Origin: Bradyrhizobium sp. Arg816
GTDB lineage: Bacteria > Pseudomonadota > Alphaproteobacteria > Rhizobiales > Xanthobacteraceae
NCBI RefSeq assembly: GCF_029989365.1
Contig: NZ_JAPRAQ010000016.1
Location: 1-64,000, forward strand
Direction of reading: 5' to 3'
Length of the DNA stretch: 64,000 nt
Under the pieces are notes generated by a model. The model saw nothing but the letters and a program-made list of their open reading frames with translations, searched no databases and was not told the DNA's origin. Positions within the stretch are counted from its first letter, which is position 1, and every line of letters starts with the position of its first letter. Position numbers and translations under genes: made by a program. Positions 25,607 to 35,019 of this stretch are shown here, one piece after another.

Positions 25607-26926
25607 TCAGCCGACCAGCCGCGCGACCGCGTCCGCAGGCGACATCGTCTCGCGGGAGCCGTCACTGCGCTTCTTGATCTCGACCTTGCCCTCGGCGAGG
25701 CCCTTCGGCCCGATCGTGATCTGCCAGGGGATGCCGATCAGGTCGGCGGCGGCGAATTTGGCGCCGGCCCGCTGGTCGGTGTCGTCGTAAAGCACGTCGA
25801 CGCCCTTGGCGGTGAGCTCGGCATAGAGCTTCTCGCAGGCCGCATCGACCGCGGCATCGCCCTGCTTGAGATTGAGAATCGACACGCGGAACGGGGCCAC
25901 CGCCTCCGGCCATTTGATGCCGGCATCGTCATGGCAGGCCTCGATGATGGCACCTAACAGGCGCGAGACGCCGACCCCGTAGGAGCCGCCATGGATCGGC
26001 ACGTCGACGCCGTCGGGGCCCGCAACCAGCGCCTTCATCGCGTCGGAATATTTCGTGCCGAAATAGAAGATCTGCCCGACCTCGATGCCGCGGGTGTTCA
26101 CCCGCTTGTCCGCAGGCACTTCCTGCTCGAAGCGCGCGGCGTCGTGGACGTCTTCCGTCGCCGCATAGACCGAGGTCCATTGCTTGATGATCGGCGTCAG
26201 GTCGCCGTCATAGTCGACGTCCTCGCCCGGCACCGGCAGGTTCAGCACGTCGCGATTGATGAACACGCCAGATTCGCCGGTCTCGGCGAGCACGATGAAC
26301 TCGTGGCTGAGATCGCCGCCGATCGGGCCGGTCTCGGCGCGCATCGGGATCGCCTTCAGCCCCATCCGCGCGAAGGTGCGCAAATAGGCCACGAACATCT
26401 TGTTGTAGGCGACGCGCGCGGCGGCCTCGTTGAGGTCGAAGGAATAGGCGTCCTTCATCAGGAACTCGCGGCCGCGCATCACGCCGAAACGCGGACGCTG
26501 CTCGTCGCGGAATTTCCATTGGATATGATAGAGATTCAGCGGCAGGTTCTTGTACGACTTGACGTAGGCGCGGAAGATCTCGGTGATCATTTCCTCGTTG
26601 GTCGGCCCGTACAGCAGCTCGCGTTTGTGGCGGTCGGCGATGCGCAGCATTTCCGGGCCGTAGGCGTCATAGCGGCCGCTCTCGCGCCAGAGGTCCGCGA
26701 GCTGGAGCGTCGGCATCAGGAGTTCCAGCGCGCCGGAACGGTCCTGCTCCTCGCGCACGATCTGCTCGATCTTCTTAAGCACGCGGAAGCCGAGCGGCAG
26801 CCAGGCATAGATGCCGGCCGCCTCCTGCCGGATCATGCCGGCGCGCAGCATCAGCCGATGCGAGACGATCTCCGCCTCTTTCGGATTTTCCTTCAGGATG
26901 GGCAGAAAGAATCGCGACAACCGCAT
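25607..26926 (-). CDS. proS: Prolyl-tRNA synthetase, short alphaproteobacterial form
   Basis: A 439-residue class II synthetase that charges tRNA-Pro. Class II motifs are visible (GIYAWLPLGFRVLKKIEQIVREE; the FRDEQRPRFGVMRGREFLMKDAYSF region; GVGVSRLLGAI). The length and direct run from the catalytic core to the anticodon-binding domain show that the editing insertion is missing, as usual in this class. It heads the proS-lolC-lolD run. Confidence 0.97.
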   Translation of the reverse strand: MRLSRFFLPILKENPKEAEIVSHRLMLRAGMIRQEAAGIYAWLPLGFRVLKKIEQIVREEQDRSGALELLMPTLQLADLWRESGRYDAYGPEMLRIADRHKRELLYGPTNEEMITEIFRAYVKSYKNLPLNLYHIQWKFRDEQRPRFGVMRGREFLMKDAYSFDLNEAAARVAYNKMFVAYLRTFARMGLKAIPMRAETGPIGGDLSHEFIVLAETGESGVFINRDVLNLPVPGEDVDYDGDLTPIIKQWTSVYAATEDVHDAARFEQEVPADKRVNTRGIEVGQIFYFGTKYSDAMKALVAGPDGVDVPIHGGSYGVGVSRLLGAIIEACHDDAGIKWPEAVAPFRVSILNLKQGDAAVDAACEKLYAELTAKGVDVLYDDTDQRAGAKFAAADLIGIPWQITIGPKGLAEGKVEIKKRSDGSRETMSPADAVARLVG

Positions 26927-27000
26927 GGCAATACTCTGGGAATCAGTGATCGCCTGCAGTGAAAGCGGATTGGGAGCGAAAACACAAGACCGGGAATGAG

Positions 27001-27019
27001 GAAAAGCCGCTAAGGCGGC
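27001..27019 (-). terminator. Intrinsic terminator of the copper operon
   Basis: On the minus strand GCCGC-CTTA-GCGGC is followed by UUUUCC, 59 bases after the CopC-CopD stop and before proS. Confidence 0.7.
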
Positions 27020-27077
27020 GGAATTCCTGTCATTTTTCCGTTGCCTTCAGGTTCAGCATGAACCGCACCGGCACGCT

Positions 27078-28640
27078 TTAAGGTAGCCCCAGATCGAGCT
27101 CGTCCTCCAGCGTGACCTTCTCGAAATCGGTCACCAGAGCGTCGATCCGCACATGCCAGCGACCGGCGAAGGGAAGCTCGACCTTGCGCACGTGCCAATA
27201 GCCGTCCGGCTCGAGCGAGGCGCCCCGGTCCATCGGCTCGATGCCACGCTCCGGCAGGCTCAGGGTCAGCGTCACCTCCTTCGCGATCAGCGGCGTGGCC
27301 TCGCCGGTCATCAGCTGGAGCACAAAATCGTCGAGCCCGGCCTTGCCCGGCGAGACCAGCACCTGGAACATCGCCCTGTCGCTGTGGATGTGGATCGCCA
27401 GCGGCGTCTCGGGAATGATCGTCCGCGGCGGCGGCGTGAAGCGCCAGCCGGCGACGACGGCAAGGATGGCGAGTGCGATCGCGCCTTCCAGCAGGATCGA
27501 GCGCTTGAGCGCGGGCGTCCCTTTCTCGTCCTGGGCCAGGGCCGGTGTCAGCCTGAACCGATTGAGCGCGGCGAGCGCCAGCAATCCTGTGACCAATGCA
27601 AGCTTGATCGAGAGGATGAGTCCGTAGCGGGTCTCGACCAGCGCCACCGGCTTTTCGAGCTGAACGATCGCGAGTGCGAGGCCGGTCAAGGCCAGCACGC
27701 CGACCGCCAGCGCAGCGATGCGGGAAAAGCGGTTCACGACGGGAAGCGTCGCGGTCGTCGGCTTCGACACCAGCGCGACCAGCGGGGCGAGAGCACCGAT
27801 CCAGATGGTGACGCCGAGACCGTGGAGAAAGATCGCCGGCCGGGTCAACGCCTCCGGCGGGGCCGTTGCGGCGTGCCCGGTCATGGCAAGCGACAGGCCG
27901 ACGCCGACGAGCGCGATGATCGCAAGAGCGCGCGCATACCATGCGCTGCGCAGCGCCATCAACGCGAGCAGCATCGCAGCAATCGCAACCAGCAGCGCGG
28001 GGCCGGCGCTGGTCGCGAACGCGACCTTCCAGGGGGCGGCCGTCGCGAGAGCCGCTGGCAGCAGCCCGAGAAGATCGAGGCCCAACGCACCAACGGACGC
28101 TGCGGCGCTCGGAATGCCGATGGCGAGCGCTACGCGCGGAACGGTCATGCCCGTCGTCGACCACGCAACCCAGCGCGCAAAGAACACGCCACCGACACCG
28201 ACGAACAGCCCGACATAGAGACCGACCCGCGCCAGCCAGATCAGCACGTTCAACCCGCGATCCGCATTGGCGGGAGGTTGCGTCCCCGTCGGCATGCCGA
28301 TCGAGAAGATCACCGATCCCGCGACGGGATGGCCATCCTGCGAGATCACGCGATAGCTGACGACCGCAGTGCCCTGCGGCAGGTCGGGCGGCATCGCGAC
28401 CGAGATCGTTTCGCCCGACGCGCTGACGCGCGCATCGTCCCGCGCCCTACCCGCGCCGTCGATCAGTTGGATTGCGCCCGGCGTCACCGCCTCGTTGAAG
28501 CGCAGTTCCACCGCCTTCGGCGCGCTCGCAAGCATGCTCCCGCTCGCCGGCTCGACCGCGACGAGCGCCGCATGTGCCGACGCGCCGGTTGTGAAGCCGA
28601 CAATGCAGAGGAGCGTCGCGAGCGCGGCGAGCAGGCGCAT
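27078..28640 (-). CDS. CopC-CopD fusion copper protein with C-terminal YtkA-like domain
   Basis: A 520-residue protein with three parts. Residues 1-22 are a signal peptide; 23-120 form a CopC domain starting HAALVAVEPASGSMLASAPKAVELRFNEAV, whose N-terminal His is a classical copper ligand. Residues 130-370 are the CopD membrane domain with about eight helices (ARWVAW, LHGLGVTIWIGALAPL). The remaining 120 residues are a soluble beta-domain (MFQVLVSPGKAGLDDFVLQL to GRWHVRIDALVTDFEK) like the separate YtkA-type protein in this operon. It probably carries copper across the inner membrane. Last gene of the operon; ends before a terminator. Confidence 0.9.
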   Translation of the reverse strand: MRLLAALATLLCIVGFTTGASAHAALVAVEPASGSMLASAPKAVELRFNEAVTPGAIQLIDGAGRARDDARVSASGETISVAMPPDLPQGTAVVSYRVISQDGHPVAGSVIFSIGMPTGTQPPANADRGLNVLIWLARVGLYVGLFVGVGGVFFARWVAWSTTGMTVPRVALAIGIPSAAASVGALGLDLLGLLPAALATAAPWKVAFATSAGPALLVAIAAMLLALMALRSAWYARALAIIALVGVGLSLAMTGHAATAPPEALTRPAIFLHGLGVTIWIGALAPLVALVSKPTTATLPVVNRFSRIAALAVGVLALTGLALAIVQLEKPVALVETRYGLILSIKLALVTGLLALAALNRFRLTPALAQDEKGTPALKRSILLEGAIALAILAVVAGWRFTPPPRTIIPETPLAIHIHSDRAMFQVLVSPGKAGLDDFVLQLMTGEATPLIAKEVTLTLSLPERGIEPMDRGASLEPDGYWHVRKVELPFAGRWHVRIDALVTDFEKVTLEDELDLGLP

Positions 28641-29158
28641 CAGGGCTTTGGCAGCAGCTTCACGCCCGGCGCCGGCGATTTGCCCTCATGCGAATGCCCC
28701 GCCCCGTCCGCCGGGATCTCGATCCAGCGGCTGACGCCAGTCTCGCACTCCTGAACGACAGGAAAATACAGCGTCGTGTCGGGCTTCAGGCTGTTGGTCA
28801 GGAAGCTGCTGATGACGAACTCGTCGTAATTGTGATCCGGCAGCTTGCCGCCGGACCAGGCCACCTCCCTGACGCCGGTGGAAAGCTTGTTGCCGTGATA
28901 GTCGTATTCATTGGCGTACTTGCCTTCGACGACATCAACGCTCCAGCCCGCCTTCGGCATCGGCTTCACCGCGATCACACCTTCCGGAATCTGCACCCTG
29001 ATCTTCACCGTGGGCGAACCCGCGCAGCCGTGCGGCACGGCGAAGACGGCCTTGTAGTAGGAACCAACCGTCGCCTGCTTGGTCTCGAGCGTGATATGCG
29101 CCGATGCCGGCGACGCCGCCAGCACGGCGATCAGGAACAGGCAGGATTTCTTCGACAT
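28640..29158 (-). CDS. YcnI-like (DUF1775) periplasmic copper-binding protein
   Basis: A 172-residue protein: signal peptide to ASA, then His at the mature N-terminus (HITLETKQATVG), the copper-binding position of DUF1775 proteins. The beta-fold markers AVFAVPHGCAGSPTVKIRVQIPEGV and YDEFVISSFLTN are present. A His/Gly-containing tail (DGAGHSHEGK) may add metal ligands. The stop shares a base with the CopC-CopD start region (adjacent at 28640), indicating coupled translation. Confidence 0.9.
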   Translation of the reverse strand: MSKKSCLFLIAVLAASPASAHITLETKQATVGSYYKAVFAVPHGCAGSPTVKIRVQIPEGVIAVKPMPKAGWSVDVVEGKYANEYDYHGNKLSTGVREVAWSGGKLPDHNYDEFVISSFLTNSLKPDTTLYFPVVQECETGVSRWIEIPADGAGHSHEGKSPAPGVKLLPKP

Positions 29159-29178
29159 GTTTGGGTCCTTCTACATCG

Positions 29179-29616
29179 TCACTTGATCAGGATCGGCGAT
29201 TCCACGCTGACATGATCGGCCTCGGAGATCGAAATTCCGAGACCCAGCATCCAGCGTCCGGGCGTCAATTGCGCGACCTTCACGTGCCAGCTGTCCTCGC
29301 CGTCGCGCAAGGCCTCGACCGGCGCGAGCTTCCGGCCGGACTGCGTGTCCACGAGCGTCACCGACACGGCTTTGGCCGTGAGCGGCGTCTCGTCCGTGGT
29401 TTCGAGCTGGATGGCGATCTCGACCGGGCCGGCGCGGCCCGGCGAGACCGTGACATTGGCCATGGCCTTCTCGGTGTGCAGATGCGTGAAGAAGCTGTCG
29501 TCGTCCGTCGCCGCCGCAAGCGGTGTCGCGGCAACCGACAGCAACGCAGCCATCGCGAGCGCAAGGCCTGTGAGGGATCGACGCGAGATCATCGGAGACT
29601 TGATCAGCTTCATCAC
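29179..29616 (-). CDS. YtkA-like exported protein
   Basis: A 145-residue protein with a signal peptide (twin Arg in MISRRSLTGLALAMAALLSV, so Tat or Sec) and one YtkA-like beta-sandwich: HLHTEKAMANVTVSPGRAGPVEIAIQLE, then DSWHVKVAQLTPGRWMLGLGI. It resembles the C-terminal domain of the CopC-CopD protein in the same operon. The first His-x-His may bind copper. Its start overlaps the PCuAC stop by four bases (ATGA). Confidence 0.82.
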   Translation of the reverse strand: MMKLIKSPMISRRSLTGLALAMAALLSVAATPLAAATDDDSFFTHLHTEKAMANVTVSPGRAGPVEIAIQLETTDETPLTAKAVSVTLVDTQSGRKLAPVEALRDGEDSWHVKVAQLTPGRWMLGLGISISEADHVSVESPILIK

Positions 29617-30134
29617 ATTTTCATTCCCGAATGATCCGGCATTTTCTTCATCATGTGCCCGCCATCGCCGGGCGCCTGCGCACCGACGCCCTGGACGTCG
29701 AGGGAGACGGCGACCTTGCCGGCCTTCTCGAACTCCAGCGTCACCGGTACCTTGTCACCCTGCTTGAACGGACCCTTCAGCTCCTGGAGCATCAGATGAT
29801 TGCCGCCGGGCGCGAGCTTCACCGTCTTGCCGGCATCGATCACAAGCCCCTTGTCGAGCGGACGCATCTTCATCACACCGTTGTCCATCGCCATCTCATG
29901 GACCTCGGTCTTTCCCGCGATGTCGGCGGAAACGCTGACCAGCCTGTCCGCCGTTGTCCCCTTGTTCTCGATGGTGAGATAGCCGCCGGCGACCTTGGCG
30001 CCGCCCGGCGTCGCGCGGCTCCAGGCCTGCGAGATGACGAGATCGCCGGCCTTGACGTCCTCGGCCGCCGCTGGCGCTGTGCAGAGCGCGAGAGCGAATG
30101 CTGCGAGCAGCAGATCTTTCAACATGGTCTTCAT
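29613..30134 (-). CDS. PCuAC copper chaperone (PcuC-like)
   Basis: A 173-residue periplasmic Cu(I) chaperone with signal peptide (to AAAE). The family motif is visible: HEMAMDNGVMKM (H79, M81, M90), then GGNHLML (H113, M115). The C-terminal Met/His-rich tail (GGHMMKKMPDHSGMKM) adds ligands and is typical of proteobacterial members. Such proteins deliver copper to cytochrome oxidase. In Bradyrhizobium the PcuC protein of the pcuABCDE operon does this; I infer a similar role. Confidence 0.92.
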   Translation of the reverse strand: MKTMLKDLLLAAFALALCTAPAAAEDVKAGDLVISQAWSRATPGGAKVAGGYLTIENKGTTADRLVSVSADIAGKTEVHEMAMDNGVMKMRPLDKGLVIDAGKTVKLAPGGNHLMLQELKGPFKQGDKVPVTLEFEKAGKVAVSLDVQGVGAQAPGDGGHMMKKMPDHSGMKM

Positions 30135-30162
30135 ATCGGTATTCCCGTTTGCAGATTGAATG

Positions 30163-30660
30163 TCAGTGTGTGGCGAGCTGTTGGCCCGACCATTTTTCGA
30201 GATCGGCCATCTCGGCCGAGCCTTCGATCGTCGTGATTGTCCCGTCCCGGGAGATGAGCATGGTACGGGGAATGTCGCCCTGCCAGGCGGGATCGATCTC
30301 GAACCTCAAACGCTCGACAAAACCATCGTTGAAGATGAAGTTCTCGGTCGACGACAGCCCCGCCTTGTCAAGCATCGACTGCGTTGCCGCGGGCAGGTTC
30401 GGCACGAGATCGGCGCTGATCGTGACCACGTCGATCCCGGGATGGTCCTTCGCAAACTGCCCGAGCAGCGGCAGCTCGACCTTGCAGGGCCCGCAGGTCA
30501 CGCCCCAGAAATGCACGAGCGTCGGGCGGCCCGCATGCCCCCTAAGGACGCCTTGCCAGGTGCCGCGCTCGAACGGTTTCAGGGCCGGCGCTGCTCCGAG
30601 CGTGGCCGCTGACGCGATCAGGATACCCAGACCCAGAATGGCTGCAAATCCACGTTTCAT
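30163..30660 (-). CDS. Periplasmic thioredoxin-like protein (TlpA/SCO type)
   Basis: A 165-residue protein with a signal peptide (MKRGFAAILGLGILIASAATLGA) and a thioredoxin fold. The active site CGPC (C56-C59) in HFWGVTCGPCKVELP is of the TlpA/ResA type. It likely keeps copper-ligand cysteines reduced during chaperone loading; this is inference from context. ATG 30660 overlaps the upstream stop (ATGA). A longer in-frame reading exists upstream but lies in the neighbour's coding strand and lacks a signal peptide. Confidence 0.85.
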   Translation of the reverse strand: MKRGFAAILGLGILIASAATLGAAPALKPFERGTWQGVLRGHAGRPTLVHFWGVTCGPCKVELPLLGQFAKDHPGIDVVTISADLVPNLPAATQSMLDKAGLSSTENFIFNDGFVERLRFEIDPAWQGDIPRTMLISRDGTITTIEGSAEMADLEKWSGQQLATH

Positions 30661-31898
30661 GGCTGGTCCTCGATTGCTGTGAGCCGATAGCCATCCGCTT
30701 TCGTCATCCATGACAAATAGACCTGTCGGCCATTGGAAACGAGCAAGGGATGATCGGAGGTGTCGGTCGTGCTCGATATCGTCTTCGGCGGCGACCAGCT
30801 CTCGCCGTCGTCGCGGGAAATCATCATCTGGACCGAGGTCTTCTCGCCGTCGAACTCCTTCCAGACCATCACCGTTCCCGCCGCACCTGCGAGCACGTAA
30901 GGACGCGTCGGATTGCGGCTCGGCTGCCCCAGCGCCATGGGCGCAGAGAAGGTGCGGCCTTCGTCGCGCGAGTGGGCGTAGAACAATCCCTTGCGCGCCT
31001 TGCCGTTCGTGTACCAGGCGACGTGATAGGTCCCATTCGGCGCAACGGTGAGGCTCGGTCCGTGATGCGGGCAGGCGTTGATCTGCCAATCGTCATTGCT
31101 GACCCGATGGATTTCACCCGGCGTCGAGACGTCGGCGAAGGTCATGACCGCGTGATCGCGCACGCCGCCCTCGAAGATATTTCTGAAGATCACCGCCGGC
31201 CGCCCGGGCGCCGCGAATGTCAGCCCCAACCGGCAGCATTCGCAAGTGTTGTCACGCGCAAGCTTCGCCTCAGTATAGGTGGCGCCGCCGTCGCGCGACG
31301 AGGCAAAGAACAGCCCTGCTCCCTCGTACTTCCGTCCCGCCTCCTTCGCGGGAACGCGATTGCGCTTGTCCAGCCACGCCGCGAAGACCGTTCCATCCTG
31401 ATCGAGCGCCAGCGCTTCAAAACGTTGGCTCTCATTGTTGGCGGTGATGGGCTTCAGCTCCGCAAAGCTCTTCCCGCCGTCGGCTGAGCGTGTGTAGAGC
31501 ACCTGGCCGTTGAAAGCCTCATCCCTGAAGATCGAGAATGCGAGCGCGATGCCGCCCTTGCGATCGACCACGATCTTCGGCCGCGCATCCGGCCCCCAGT
31601 CGAGGTTCAGCCGCTTCGTCGTGACCTGGACGGGAGCCGAGAAACTGCGCCCCTCATCCTGCGAACTCGCAACGGAAACCTGCCCGCCCGCCATCCAGAC
31701 CAGCCACAGCGTTCCGTCCGGTCCGAATGCGGGCGTCACTTTGGTCGCGCAGCGCAGTGTCGGCTCTTCGCACGCCGCTTCGGACGTGTGCTGACCATGC
31801 ATCTGCGCGAGCGCCGCACCTTGCAATAAGGCGAGAGCAGCTATCCCGAGCAAGCCATTTCGGACCATGGCCCTATTCCCTTCGAGAGCCCGGATCAT
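30657..31898 (-). CDS. Exported Asp-box (BNR/sialidase-like) beta-propeller protein
   Basis: A 413-residue protein with a signal peptide (cleavage near ALAQ) and at least five Asp-box repeats of form S-x-D-x-G-x-[ST]-[FWY]: at residues 78-86, 137-145, 200-208, about 313 and about 360. This predicts a six-bladed propeller. A Cys cluster CECC (C219, C221, C222) in DNTCECCRLG is unusual and could hold copper. Sialidase catalysis is not indicated. ATG 31898 overlaps the receptor stop (ATGA) with AGGTGG seven bases upstream. Role in copper handling is inferred from position. Confidence 0.82.
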   Translation of the reverse strand: MIRALEGNRAMVRNGLLGIAALALLQGAALAQMHGQHTSEAACEEPTLRCATKVTPAFGPDGTLWLVWMAGGQVSVASSQDEGRSFSAPVQVTTKRLNLDWGPDARPKIVVDRKGGIALAFSIFRDEAFNGQVLYTRSADGGKSFAELKPITANNESQRFEALALDQDGTVFAAWLDKRNRVPAKEAGRKYEGAGLFFASSRDGGATYTEAKLARDNTCECCRLGLTFAAPGRPAVIFRNIFEGGVRDHAVMTFADVSTPGEIHRVSNDDWQINACPHHGPSLTVAPNGTYHVAWYTNGKARKGLFYAHSRDEGRTFSAPMALGQPSRNPTRPYVLAGAAGTVMVWKEFDGEKTSVQMMISRDDGESWSPPKTISSTTDTSDHPLLVSNGRQVYLSWMTKADGYRLTAIEDQP

Positions 31899-34300
31899 CT
31901 GAATGCCACCTTCATACCCGCAACGAACAGGCGCGGCGAGCCCGCGTAGATCGATCCCGTCGTGTTTGCGAGCACGCTCGCAGGATTTTGAAGGCCGGCC
32001 GCCGTCACCGTATTGGCGATGTTGTTTGCCGACGCGACGTAGGTACGGTCGAAAACATTCCTGACTTCAAGGAACAGGTTCAGGGATCTGAAGGTGTCGG
32101 ACACCAGTTCGGTCTTGTAGTGGACGTTCAAATTGACCAGCTCATAACCCGGCGCCTTCAGCAGATTTGCATTGTCCATGTAGAAGGAGTCCTTCCACTG
32201 GACTTCCACGAAGCCACCGAGACCTGCCAGTGGCCCGGCAAATTCGTCGTAGCCGACCCGGGCTGTCAGCTCGTTGGGCGAGATGCCGGGGATCTTGTTG
32301 CCGGCCCGGTTGAAGCTGAAGACCGCACCATTGGTGATGTTCTCGACATACTCGGTATAGACCTCGTCGAGGTAGGTGTACGCCGCCATGAACCGCCAGC
32401 CCGGAGAGAACTTCCAGTCGGCCGCAAGCTCGATGCCGCGATGCTCCGAGCGCGGCGCATTGAACGTGTAGCTCGTGTTAGGTGAATTGACAGGCGTTGC
32501 CTGCGATACAAGTTCGTCGCGAAAGAACTCGTAAAAGCCCGTCGCGCTGACTTTGAGCGTGTTGTTCGGTATCCAGTCGAAACCGAGGTCGTAGCCCAGA
32601 TTTTTCTGAGCCTGGAGCTGGGTATTGTTGCCCGACTGCCCACTCGGCAGGACAAACAGGTTCGAAACCTGCGGAGTGCCGTACCCCGTAGCAACCCGCC
32701 CCCTGAGCAGCCACTCGTTGTTCACCGCATAGAGCAACGCTAGTTCAGGCGCAGTGTTCTGGAATTGCCTGTCCGCGGTCGTCAGCGTCGTCGTGGTAAT
32801 GCCTGTGGGGCCAGCGTACGCATACGCAGTGTTGATCCCCTTGAGAACGGTAGTTTCCCAGCCGATGCCTGCGACAGCCGTCAAGGATGTCGTCAGCTTG
32901 AGCTCTTCCCGCGCGCGAACGCCGTAATTGGTCGTCTGGCTATAAAGATTGCTCGACAGACTGCCGAGTGTGGCATTGCCCCCCGGCATGACGTTCCGCG
33001 TGTCGCTCGAGGCCGTCAGGGTGTTGTAGAAGGCACCGAAGAACGTGGTCGATTCCAGGCCGATAATCTCGCCCCGCTTGGTGACGTCGCTCATGAAATT
33101 GTACGAGGGAAAATCTCCGATCGCGCTGGTCGTGCCGGTCGGCTGATTGATGTTCCTGTCGTCGAACACGAACTGGTTGCGCCAGGTCGTGGTGTTGTCG
33201 AAATCGTGCTCCCAGCGGCCGCCGACGATGGTGCGGCGGTCGTTGCGGCCAAGCCCGGCCTGCACGGCCGTCTCCTTGTCGGTTCCAGCGGTTGCATTGA
33301 AGCCGTTGTTGAACAGTGTGACCGTGCCGCATCCGGCAGCGGCCGAGACGCCGGTCGCACAGCCCTGCTGGAAAGGGTTTTGATAGTACTGGTTCAGCGA
33401 CTGCCGGATCGGCAACCGCGCGCTGAGGTCGTTGTTGATGATCTTGACCGTGAAGCGGTCGTCGGGCGTCGCCTTGAGCGTGCCGAGGAAGTTGACGGTC
33501 TGCGTATTGAACCAGCTGTTGCCGATATAGCCGTCGCCTCGCGTGTCGCTTGCGAACAGCGAGCCCTCGAAGTTCCCGACCTTCTTGCCGGCCGCGAAGT
33601 AATTGTTGAGATAGCCGTAGCTGCCGCCGTCGACGCCATATTCGACGCCGTCGATCGTGCCGCCCGGCCGTGTCCGGAAATTGAGCGCGCCGCCGGTCGC
33701 ATAATTGCCGTAGAGCGCCGACGAGGGGCCGCGGATCACGTCGATGGCGGCATAGGCGCGCGGATCGATCAGGTCACTGCGCGATAGGCCGTCCGGCTGC
33801 GTCACCGGAAAACCGTCGTCGAAGATCACGAGATTGCGGATGCCGAAGCCGTTGCGGGCGTTGGAGCCGCGGATCGAGATGCCGATATCGCGGGGTCCGT
33901 TGCCCTGCTTCACCGATATGCCGGGGCTCTCGCGCAGCACGTCGGCCACGGTAACCGCCGGCCGGTTGTCGAACTGGCTGCGATAGATGGTCGTCTCGGT
34001 CTGGCCGGTTGGTGCCTGATTGAGACCGTCTCGCGCCGCGCTGGCCGTCACGGCCCGGTTTGGGGTCGATGCGCTGACGCCCGCACTCGGCGTAACGGGC
34101 CTCGCGGCGCGGCCGGCCGAAGCGGATCGCGGCCGCGAAGGCCGGGTGACTGGTTTGGCACGGCCAGTCTGCGGCGCCTCAACGGTCACCGCCGGCAGTT
34201 CCGTGTTCGTGCTTTGAGCAAAGACTCCGCTCGACGACGCAAGCAGCGCGGCCTGGACCGCGACGACGCTCACGCCACGGCGGGCATGACAACGTAACAT
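31895..34300 (-). CDS. TonB-dependent outer-membrane receptor (PcuB-like)
   Basis: An 801-residue receptor: signal peptide (to VFAQ), a Pro/Ala/Arg-rich linker (residues 30-100), a plug domain (VADVLRESPGISVKQGNGPRD, the SSALYGNYATGGALNF segment), then the beta-barrel with terminal FVAGMKVAFR. It should import a metal chelate, probably copper, judging from the operon. ATG 34300 is chosen (AGGA seven bases upstream) over a frame that extends 24 codons farther. No cobalamin riboswitch is seen upstream. Confidence 0.92.
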   Translation of the reverse strand: MLRCHARRGVSVVAVQAALLASSSGVFAQSTNTELPAVTVEAPQTGRAKPVTRPSRPRSASAGRAARPVTPSAGVSASTPNRAVTASAARDGLNQAPTGQTETTIYRSQFDNRPAVTVADVLRESPGISVKQGNGPRDIGISIRGSNARNGFGIRNLVIFDDGFPVTQPDGLSRSDLIDPRAYAAIDVIRGPSSALYGNYATGGALNFRTRPGGTIDGVEYGVDGGSYGYLNNYFAAGKKVGNFEGSLFASDTRGDGYIGNSWFNTQTVNFLGTLKATPDDRFTVKIINNDLSARLPIRQSLNQYYQNPFQQGCATGVSAAAGCGTVTLFNNGFNATAGTDKETAVQAGLGRNDRRTIVGGRWEHDFDNTTTWRNQFVFDDRNINQPTGTTSAIGDFPSYNFMSDVTKRGEIIGLESTTFFGAFYNTLTASSDTRNVMPGGNATLGSLSSNLYSQTTNYGVRAREELKLTTSLTAVAGIGWETTVLKGINTAYAYAGPTGITTTTLTTADRQFQNTAPELALLYAVNNEWLLRGRVATGYGTPQVSNLFVLPSGQSGNNTQLQAQKNLGYDLGFDWIPNNTLKVSATGFYEFFRDELVSQATPVNSPNTSYTFNAPRSEHRGIELAADWKFSPGWRFMAAYTYLDEVYTEYVENITNGAVFSFNRAGNKIPGISPNELTARVGYDEFAGPLAGLGGFVEVQWKDSFYMDNANLLKAPGYELVNLNVHYKTELVSDTFRSLNLFLEVRNVFDRTYVASANNIANTVTAAGLQNPASVLANTTGSIYAGSPRLFVAGMKVAFR

Positions 34301-34384
34301 GGGGCATTCCTGACGCCGGCTTTCTCTCCGGCCATTCGACAGCATCGATCGCCTACGGACGGACCGCGGCAATCACGAGGGTCG

Positions 34385-34771
34385 TCAGGAAAATTGAGGT
34401 GGCGCGCGCGCCTGGCCGCTTGTGCCCTTATGGATCGCGACGGCGGATACATCCGCCGCATGCCACACCACGCGCGCGGCGTGGCGGAAGGGAATGGCGA
34501 GCGCAACGTGCGGCGGCGAATCGAGCGATGCGCCTGCCTGCGCCAGGCAGCACAGCGCGCACGCGGCGCCATGTGCGGTCGGCGCGCCGGTTTGGTCGTT
34601 CAGACCGCCCTGCTCGCTGGCGCTGTGGCAGATGACGCCGGCAGACAACGGATCGGCCACGGCCTGGCCGGCCGCCAGACAGGCGGCAATCGGCGCCAGC
34701 ACCTGCATCACCAAAGCGAGCAGGACCAGGGGTAGGAATTTTTGCAGCCGTGCGCGCATCCGCCGAACCAT
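34385..34771 (-). CDS. DUF2946 family exported protein
   Basis: A 128-residue protein with a hydrophobic N-terminus (FLPLVLLALVMQVLAPIAACLA) and a Cys/His-containing mature part (GVICHSAS, HGAACALCCLAQAG), as in DUF2946, a family often beside copper genes. It leads the eight-gene copper operon. ATG 34771 is chosen; ATG 34759 is an alternative. Neither has a strong ribosome site. It may stand where PcuA stands in the known pcu operon. Confidence 0.78.
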   Translation of the reverse strand: MVRRMRARLQKFLPLVLLALVMQVLAPIAACLAAGQAVADPLSAGVICHSASEQGGLNDQTGAPTAHGAACALCCLAQAGASLDSPPHVALAIPFRHAARVVWHAADVSAVAIHKGTSGQARAPPQFS

Positions 34772-35019
34772 TCGTTCGCCTACGAACTAAACACCTCGCC
34801 GAGACCTGAGTCGAGGTCAGTTCCGCCGGCTTCTTGGCCCACCGCAAATTTCTCGAAAACTGTGGTCGGGCCGCCCCACCGAGGGGAAGACCGGCATTTG
34901 AGGCAGTCCGGCAATCCTGCCCCATCCACAGATTTCTTATATTTGTCATATGCTTACAAGGAAAACAGCCCGATCATTTCGTCAGCTGCTCTAATTTTGA
35001 ACAATCGTTGCTGAAAATG

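Noticed and set aside
34428..34949. Frame starting at 34949 upstream of the copper operon as a leader peptide gene
   Set aside because: No ribosome site and it runs into the DUF2946 gene out of frame; composition becomes noise.
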